DNA from: Eubacterium limosum
GTDB taxonomy: Bacteria; Bacillota; Clostridia; Eubacteriales; Eubacteriaceae
Assembly (NCBI GenBank): GCA_959020865.1
Contig: CAUEUD010000117.1
Span: 1 to 10,939, forward strand
DNA length: 10,939 nt
Direction of reading: 5' to 3'
Below, one piece after another: positions 6,380 through 10,939 of the stretch. Positions within the stretch are counted from its first letter, which is position 1; each line of letters starts with the position of its first letter. The notes beneath the pieces were generated by a model. The model was not told where the DNA came from. It saw nothing but the letters and a program-made list of their open reading frames with translations, and did not search any database. A program made the position numbers and the translations under genes.

Positions 6380-8767
6380 TTATAAAATCATTGAAGGGGT
6401 GTGGTCCTTCTCTTCCGGTTTGTTTAATAAGACATCAAATTTCAGGTCACATTCCGGTAAATCAACGCCAAGCGCCTCCTTCAGGACATCCTCGATCGTA
6501 TCGACGAAAACAAATGTCAGTTCATTCCGCACTTCTTCTGGAATATCCTCAACATCTTTCTGATTTTCTCTGGGCAGCAGCACTTTTTCAATGCCACTGC
6601 GGTGAGCTGCGATAACCTTTTCCTTAATTCCGCCAACCGGCAGCACCTGGCCACTCAGGGTAATCTCACCGGTCATAGACAGTTTGCTGTCTACCGGTTT
6701 CCCGAGAACCAAGGATGCCAGAGCAGTGGTTAAGGTTACACCTGCGCTTGGGCCATCCTTCGGTGTTGCACCGGAAGGTACATGGATATGTGTGTCGTAT
6801 GAGAAATAGTTAAACCCATTGCTTTCACCGCCAAGACGAGAACGAATCAAACTCATGGCAATGGTGGCACTTTCTTTCATAACATCGCCCAGCTGGCCGG
6901 TTAAAGTCAGTTTTCCGTTCCCTGGCATAATCGTGGCCTCTGTAAAGAGGATTTCGCCGCCAACAGCAGTCCACGCCATACCGGTTACCACGCCAGGTTT
7001 ATTGTTTTCTCCCGCTTTTTCATGGCGGCGGGTTTTATTGCCAAGAATTTCTCTTAGATTGTCTTTTGTAACTGCCAGCTCATCGCATTTTCCGGAAACG
7101 ATACGTTCCGTTGCCACACGGGCAATCTTTGCCAGTTGCTTGGTCAGTCCTCGGACGCCCGCTTCTGCGGTATAGTCTTCAATGATCTGGAGCAGCGCTT
7201 CGTCGCTGATGGTCAGCTGACTTGCGCTAAGACCATGGTCGTCCAATACCTTCGGAATCAGATGGTCCTTGGCAATATGCAGTTTCTCACGGTTTGTGTA
7301 GCTGGAAAGCTCAATGATTTCAGCTCTGTCTAAAAGCGGTGCCGGAATGGTGCTTAGATCATTGGCAGTCGCAATAAAGAAAACATCGGATAAATCATAG
7401 GGTACCTCCAGATAGTGATCCGCAAAAGTATTATTCTGTTCTGGGTCTAAAACTTCCAAAAGTGCCGCAGACGGGTCACCCTGGTTTGAAATACCCAGCT
7501 TATCAATTTCATCAAGGATGAAAACTGGATTCATGGTTCCGGCATCATTGATTCCTTTGATAATGCGTCCAGGCAAGGCGCCAACATATGTGCGGCGATG
7601 GCCGCGGATTTCAGATTCATCTCTGACTCCACCAAGGCTGACACGCACATATTCACGATCCAGCGCTTCAGCAATACTCTTTCCAAGGCTTGTTTTACCT
7701 GTTCCCGGAGGTCCGGCTAACAACAGAATGGAGCCCTGTTTATCTTCTTTCAGCTTCATAACAGCTAAATGTTCAATAATACGTTTTTTCACATCGTCGA
7801 TACCATAGTGGTGCGAATCAAGCACATTTCTGGCTTTATTGATATCAATTTCCTTAATTTCACTGTGCCACGGCAGTTCAAGTAATAAATCGAGATAATT
7901 CTGAATGACATTAACCTCAGCACTTCCCTGGGCCGCAGCCTCCAGCTTTTTAAGCTCTTTCATCGCTACCTTGCGGACTTTTTCCGGCATATCGGATTCT
8001 TCGATGCGTTTTCTGTAATCTGCTTCTTCTTCCTCCTCAGCATCCATCTCGCCCAGCTCTGCCCGGATATTTTTCAGCTGCTCTCTGAGCATGGCTTCTC
8101 TGTAAGCTTTATCCTTCTGCTTGGAATACTTCTTGCTGATTTCAAGCTGCAGATGAACTGAATCCTTCTCACGGATCACATAATCAATAAATTTAAGTGC
8201 CCGTTCTTTTTCTGAATCAATTTCCAAAAGCTCCTGCTTGCTGGAAATTGGAATCCCCATCATGGGAACAGTATAGCCGATTACCTCCTCGATCGAATGG
8301 AACCCTTCGAGCAGCTTGACAAAATAATCCGCTCCTTTAAAGTTACGTCCAATGTCTCCCATGATACCTTTGATATAGTCGATCATTTCTGTCTGTTCGG
8401 TTTCATCCAAATCATGGATATCCTCGAGTTCATAATAATCGCCTGCAAGTCCTTCGCCATCGTTGGCAATATTGCTGACGCGCACCCTTCCTAACGTATT
8501 AATATCAATAATATATCCGTTGTCTGCACGTTGAATGTTATCAAAGTTCAGAAGCACTCCAACAGAGTAAAAAGATTCACCCGTCAGGAGGTCGTATGCA
8601 TGATAATCTTTTGTCGTCACACCGACAGCCAGGGTGTCGTTGCGAACGATCAGTTTTTTTATATTTTGGCCAATCACTTCATTTACAAAAATACGGCTTG
8701 CCACACCAGGATAGATAACCGTCTCAGTAATTGGAATGATTGCTGTATGCTTCATTTCTAAATTCAT
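6380..8767 (-). CDS. lon: ATP-dependent protease Lon
   Basis: A 795-residue LonA-type AAA+ serine protease that unfolds and degrades misfolded and regulatory proteins in the cytoplasm as a hexamer. Order of parts: an N-terminal substrate-binding LON domain (1 to about 200), a coiled-coil region with an acidic EEEEE stretch (about 205-280), the AAA+ module with Walker A GPPGTGKT (352-359) and Walker B FILDEID (416-422), then the protease domain. The catalytic Ser674 lies in TPKDGPSAG and Lys717 in PVGGIKEK, so the Ser-Lys dyad is intact. Length is normal. The start is ATG at 8765-8767 with AGGAGG six bases upstream. An in-frame TTG at 8780-8782 lies within that binding site and is not a start. 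The N-terminal IIPITETVIYPG differs from the usual LPLRDVVVFPG form, so this may be a divergent LonA. It follows a marR gene by 35 bases. Confidence 0.97.
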   Translation of the reverse strand: MNLEMKHTAIIPITETVIYPGVASRIFVNEVIGQNIKKLIVRNDTLAVGVTTKDYHAYDLLTGESFYSVGVLLNFDNIQRADNGYIIDINTLGRVRVSNIANDGEGLAGDYYELEDIHDLDETEQTEMIDYIKGIMGDIGRNFKGADYFVKLLEGFHSIEEVIGYTVPMMGIPISSKQELLEIDSEKERALKFIDYVIREKDSVHLQLEISKKYSKQKDKAYREAMLREQLKNIRAELGEMDAEEEEEADYRKRIEESDMPEKVRKVAMKELKKLEAAAQGSAEVNVIQNYLDLLLELPWHSEIKEIDINKARNVLDSHHYGIDDVKKRIIEHLAVMKLKEDKQGSILLLAGPPGTGKTSLGKSIAEALDREYVRVSLGGVRDESEIRGHRRTYVGALPGRIIKGINDAGTMNPVFILDEIDKLGISNQGDPSAALLEVLDPEQNNTFADHYLEVPYDLSDVFFIATANDLSTIPAPLLDRAEIIELSSYTNREKLHIAKDHLIPKVLDDHGLSASQLTISDEALLQIIEDYTAEAGVRGLTKQLAKIARVATERIVSGKCDELAVTKDNLREILGNKTRRHEKAGENNKPGVVTGMAWTAVGGEILFTEATIMPGNGKLTLTGQLGDVMKESATIAMSLIRSRLGGESNGFNYFSYDTHIHVPSGATPKDGPSAGVTLTTALASLVLGKPVDSKLSMTGEITLSGQVLPVGGIKEKVIAAHRSGIEKVLLPRENQKDVEDIPEEVRNELTFVFVDTIEDVLKEALGVDLPECDLKFDVLLNKPEEKDHTPSMIL

Positions 8768-8802
8768 AAATGTCCTCCTCAATTTTATTTAAATCCATAA
8801 CG

Positions 8803-9222
8803 TCAATTCAGTTTATTCAACAGGGCAATGAGTGTATTAATTTCAGACTCATCCAGACAAGCTTCAATGCGTTCAATCAGCCGAAGCTGGGTCAGTTCCT
8901 CTGCCCGGGCAATGCGTTTTCCTTTGGGTGTCAGGTGGATGTAGCACACCCTTTTATCTTTATCTGATTTCTCTTTGTAAACACAATCCCAGGAAATAAA
9001 CTTATTGATCACTTCCGTTATGGTTGGCTTAGAATTTGATGTAAAATCAGCCAGTTTGCTAAAGGTCATATTGTTGTTTTCATCAATGATCCGTAAATAA
9101 TAAACCTGTTTACGGGTCAATGCTTTGGCCTGGCATTCATGGCTGATGGTCTCGCTACACTGGCTTCCTAGTTCTAAAAGCTTCATGTATGCCTGATAGA
9201 GCTCATGTCTTTTACATGTCAT
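8803..9222 (-). CDS. MarR-family transcriptional regulator
   Basis: A 139-residue winged-helix dimeric DNA-binding protein. It has the MarR layout: N-terminal dimerisation helix, helix-turn-helix (about 53-78, MTFSKLADFTSNSKPTITEVINKF) and wing (about 84-98) with the diagnostic DKDKRVCYIHLT. Five cysteines (residues 3, 22, 30, 80, 93) leave room for redox sensing, which is speculative. The start is ATG at 9220-9222 with AGGTGG five bases upstream. A GTG nine bases further up coincides with that binding site and was rejected. There is no terminator before lon, so both are probably one transcript. A palindromic candidate operator just after the transcription start suggests autorepression, which would also set lon expression. 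The ligand is unknown. Confidence 0.9.
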   Translation of the reverse strand: MTCKRHELYQAYMKLLELGSQCSETISHECQAKALTRKQVYYLRIIDENNNMTFSKLADFTSNSKPTITEVINKFISWDCVYKEKSDKDKRVCYIHLTPKGKRIARAEELTQLRLIERIEACLDESEINTLIALLNKLN

Positions 9223-9250
9223 TTTGTCCACCTTTTACCACAATTAATTA

Positions 9251-9267
9251 GTTAGCATTAACCTAAC
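9251..9267. promoter_or_regulatory. Candidate MarR operator
   Basis: An imperfect palindrome: GTTAG and CTAAC arms flank seven bases, centred about 14 bases downstream of the predicted marR transcription start. Its size and position fit an autorepressing MarR dimer site. Binding is inferred, not shown. Confidence 0.55.
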
Positions 9268-9279
9268 TTTACAAACATA

Positions 9280-9308
9280 ATTATAGCCCTATCCTGACCA
9301 AGTGTCAA
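9280..9308 (-). promoter_or_regulatory. Consensus sigma-A promoter of marR-lon
   Basis: -35 TTGACA (9303-9308), a 17-base spacer and -10 TATAAT (9280-9285): perfect consensus. Such a strong promoter in front of a protease operon makes negative control likely. Confidence 0.88.
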
Positions 9309-9317
9309 GACAGGGCT
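9285..9317. repeat. 33-bp inverted repeat spanning the marR-lon promoter
   Basis: Arms of 14 bases (9285-9298 and 9304-9317) separated by five bases. As RNA the minus strand would pair at all 14 positions, two of them G-U. The -35 box lies inside one arm and the last base of the other arm touches the -10 box. No T-run follows on either strand, so it is not a standard terminator for the upstream HAD gene, though it could act as a weak one. An operator role is possible. Confidence 0.7.
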
Positions 9318-9341
9318 TCCTTGCCTAAAGCTTTAATTAAG

Positions 9342-9998
9342 TTAATCCATAACCGTTACGGTTTCAAAAAAGCGGTCAAAATGTGCGATTCGATAATCCG
9401 CCAGATGGTCATCAACCTGACCTTCCGGAGCACTGAGATACGCCGTGCACTGCATACCGGCCCGCTTGGCTGCCAGAATTCCGCTGCCAGAATCTTCAAT
9501 AACCATACATTTTTCAGGCTCCACATTCAATAATTCTGCGGCGCGCAAAAAAATATCCGGCGCCGGCTTACCCACAGCGACATGATCTCCTGAAACCTTC
9601 ACATCGAAAGCTTCCTCTAAATCAAACAATTCCAACACGCGATTAATCGCAGGAACGGCTGAGGAAGAGGCAATTGCGATGCGGTACCCTTTATCTTTTA
9701 AGGTCTTCAGGAAAACATCCACACCTTCCATCATGTTTTTCTGCTTTTCATCGCTGAATAAATAGTCCAGGTACAGCTTGTTTTCATATTCTGCCAGATC
9801 CTCAGCGCTCTGTTCAAAACCAAATCGTTCTTTCAGCTCCCGCCACCAGTCAACTGTCACTCTGCCCATGCTTTTCACTGCGTCTTCTTCAGACATCTCC
9901 AGGCCCATTTCAGCGTACATATCCAACTCAATTTGTTTATAGTCTGGTTCAGAATCAATAATGACTCCATCCATATCAAAAATGACTGCCTCGATCAT
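9342..9998 (-). CDS. HAD-family hydrolase, beta-phosphoglucomutase-like
   Basis: A 218-residue haloacid-dehalogenase superfamily protein of subfamily IA (helical cap). The four HAD motifs are present: motif I FDMDGVIIDSEP with nucleophile D8 and acid/base D10; motif II IAIASSS (S111 or S112); motif III K144 in GKPAPDIF; motif IV VIEDSGSG with E168/D169. The DGV-DSEP form and EDS motif are typical of phosphatases and mutases acting on sugar phosphates, such as beta-phosphoglucomutase and small-metabolite phosphatases. No maltose phosphorylase gene is adjacent, so a mutase role is not supported by context. The ATG has AAGGAG five bases upstream. It has its own promoter 88 bases below the TetR gene. 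The substrate is not predictable. Confidence 0.9.
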   Translation of the reverse strand: MIEAVIFDMDGVIIDSEPDYKQIELDMYAEMGLEMSEEDAVKSMGRVTVDWWRELKERFGFEQSAEDLAEYENKLYLDYLFSDEKQKNMMEGVDVFLKTLKDKGYRIAIASSSAVPAINRVLELFDLEEAFDVKVSGDHVAVGKPAPDIFLRAAELLNVEPEKCMVIEDSGSGILAAKRAGMQCTAYLSAPEGQVDDHLADYRIAHFDRFFETVTVMD

Positions 9999-10024
9999 TT
10001 CATCTCCTTAAAAATATTTCATCT

Positions 10025-10054
10025 ATTATAAATACCATAAAACCATTCCTGCAA
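10025..10054 (-). promoter_or_regulatory. Sigma-A promoter of the HAD hydrolase gene
   Basis: -35 TTGCAG (10049-10054), an 18-base spacer and -10 TATAAT (10025-10030), about 20 bases upstream of the ribosome binding site. Confidence 0.72.
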
Positions 10055-10072
10055 GCCCATATCATGCCAAGC

Positions 10073-10092
10073 ATCTAACACCGAGGTTAGAT
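10073..10092. repeat. Inverted repeat overlapping the TetR stop codon
   Basis: A perfect ATCTAAC/GTTAGAT repeat with a six-base gap overlaps the tetR-family stop codon and precedes the HAD promoter by about 19 bases. No T-run follows on the minus strand, so a terminator role is doubtful. It could equally be a regulator site for the HAD gene. Confidence 0.5.
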
Positions 10093-10743
10093 CAGAAAGC
10101 GAATTTCCGACAGTTGTCCGCTTTCAGAAAAACGAAAGGCCTGCTCAATAGTATTATCAAGCGTTTCTTTGTCAATGGCTAAAATACGAAACGTGTTGCG
10201 TACCAGATACTCCACAACCTTGTGTGCATCAAAGGGCAGCTCTCTGTCGTAATAATCCATATATATTTCCTTTTGCGCGCCATAATTCGTAATAGCATAT
10301 GCGTCCAGATCATCTTTTTCATATGATTTATTGAAAAAATCAAGACATGATCGATTGAATGTCTTAATTAAATACAGACGCTCTTTACGGCTGGCATCTT
10401 TTTCCAATATTTCATAATAGAACCGAGCATTTTTTGAGTCTTTAAGGATATCGTCAAAAAAGCAAATCAGTGTAAAACAGTATTTTGTGAACAGGGTTGC
10501 CTCCTGTCCCAAAGTCTCACTGATAGAGTTGTAAAGACCCATGAAATATGTATTGTAGATCTCACCCACTAAATCTGTCTTTTTTTTGAAATAGTAGGTC
10601 ATCGTACCAAGCTTCACGCCCGCTTCTTCCGCAATATCCTGGATTCCTGTATTGGTATAACCGCGTTCATAAAACAGCTTTTTTGCAGTATTCATTATAT
10701 TTTCTCGGGTCTTTTTCCCTTTAGTTGTTAATTTTTCGGCCAT
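10087..10743 (-). CDS. TetR-family transcriptional regulator
   Basis: A 218-residue protein with the TetR/AcrR N-terminal DNA-binding domain: a leading helix (TRENIMNTAKKLFYERGY, 12-29) and helix-turn-helix (about 34-53, IQDIAEEAGVKLGTMTYYF) followed by KKKTDL. The C-terminal two-thirds is helical, rich in Tyr and Phe, and would hold an aromatic or hydrophobic ligand pocket; this part is not recognised. The ATG at 10741-10743 has AGGGTGA three bases upstream, a tight but workable spacing. No efflux pump or enzyme gene lies divergently inside the window, so the target is unknown. Autoregulation is plausible from the palindrome at its -10 box. The next gene downstream, on the same strand, is the HAD hydrolase. 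Confidence 0.9.
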   Translation of the reverse strand: MAEKLTTKGKKTRENIMNTAKKLFYERGYTNTGIQDIAEEAGVKLGTMTYYFKKKTDLVGEIYNTYFMGLYNSISETLGQEATLFTKYCFTLICFFDDILKDSKNARFYYEILEKDASRKERLYLIKTFNRSCLDFFNKSYEKDDLDAYAITNYGAQKEIYMDYYDRELPFDAHKVVEYLVRNTFRILAIDKETLDNTIEQAFRFSESGQLSEIRFLI

Positions 10744-10791
10744 ACTTCACCCTGCTTTCTTTAATTACTAATGGAGAATTTTATTTTCCAA

Positions 10792-10804
10792 TACAGTAAT
10801 TGTA
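10792..10804. promoter_or_regulatory. Candidate TetR operator over the -10 box
   Basis: Imperfect palindrome with TACA and TGTA arms around five bases, fully overlapping the -10 hexamer of the tetR-family gene. Inverted ATGAGAAT and ATTCTC copies also flank the promoter. Proposed autorepression site, from position and symmetry only. Confidence 0.35.
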
Positions 10805-10827
10805 CCATTTGATTCTCATGATAACAA
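10799..10827 (-). promoter_or_regulatory. Sigma-A promoter of the TetR-family gene
   Basis: -35 TTGTTA (10822-10827), a 17-base spacer and -10 TACAAT (10799-10804), with an extended TG one base upstream of the -10. The AT-rich stretch from 10828 to the right edge shows no gene I can support. Confidence 0.6.
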
Positions 10828-10939
10828 CCAATATTCTCAGTAAAAATATCGGCTTTTTCGCTGTTTTTTATATTTTCTTTTTCAATAATCGTTTTATTTA
10901 TATTTTGATATAGAATTCAATTACTATCATCTCAGCCTT

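Noticed and set aside
8768..8782. TTG start that would add five residues to Lon
   Set aside because: The extension is the AGGAGG ribosome binding site itself; the ATG at 8765-8767 has ideal spacing.
9223..9231. GTG start that would add three residues to the MarR protein
   Set aside because: It coincides with the AGGTGG binding site for the ATG at 9220-9222.
10898..10939. Possible 3' end of a further minus-strand gene entering from the right edge
   Set aside because: Only 13 open codons before TAA in AT-rich DNA, with no recognisable motif; chance is as likely.

Overview
The window looks like chromosome of a Gram-positive clostridial bacterium. A Eubacterium limosum-like acetogen is my best guess, from overall resemblance only. 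The evidence is a T-box leader, strong AGGAGG-type ribosome binding sites, consensus TTGACA/TATAAT promoters, a lipoprotein-type transporter and an iron-dependent alcohol dehydrogenase. Every gene I can support lies on the minus strand, so transcription runs from high to low coordinates. I see no transposase, integrase, CRISPR array, tRNA or rRNA.

Right to left. (1) A TetR-family regulator (10087-10743) is followed by a HAD-family phosphatase/mutase (9342-9998) with its own promoter. (2) A MarR-family regulator (8803-9222) sits 35 bases upstream of the ATP-dependent protease gene lon (6380-8767). They share a perfect-consensus promoter overlain by a long inverted repeat and followed by a palindromic candidate operator. 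A palindromic terminator follows lon. (3) A monocistronic iron-dependent alcohol dehydrogenase gene (5103-6218) ends in a strong terminator. (4) A three-gene NitT/TauT-type ABC importer operon follows: lipoprotein 3804-4808, permease 3050-3832, ATPase 2446-3060. Its roughly 130-nt leader holds an intrinsic terminator and a competing antiterminator, so it is a candidate riboswitch or attenuator of no class I recognise. (5) An unusual gene (503-2395) encodes an intact GH13 alpha-amylase-type hydrolase fused to an intact TadA-type tRNA adenosine deaminase. It may be partly co-transcribed with the ABC operon and also has an extended -10 promoter. (6) The left 500 bases are non-coding. They hold a T-box tRNA-sensing leader with its promoter and terminator, controlling a gene beyond the left edge. 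The specifier and discriminator pairing best fit leucine.

The points most worth attention are the GH13-TadA fusion with a possible internal start for the deaminase, the unassigned switch-like leader of the ABC operon, and the marR-lon pairing with its unusual promoter dyad. Several genes have an apparent upstream start that I replaced by a start with a clear ribosome binding site (lon, marR, the ABC ATPase and the alcohol dehydrogenase).
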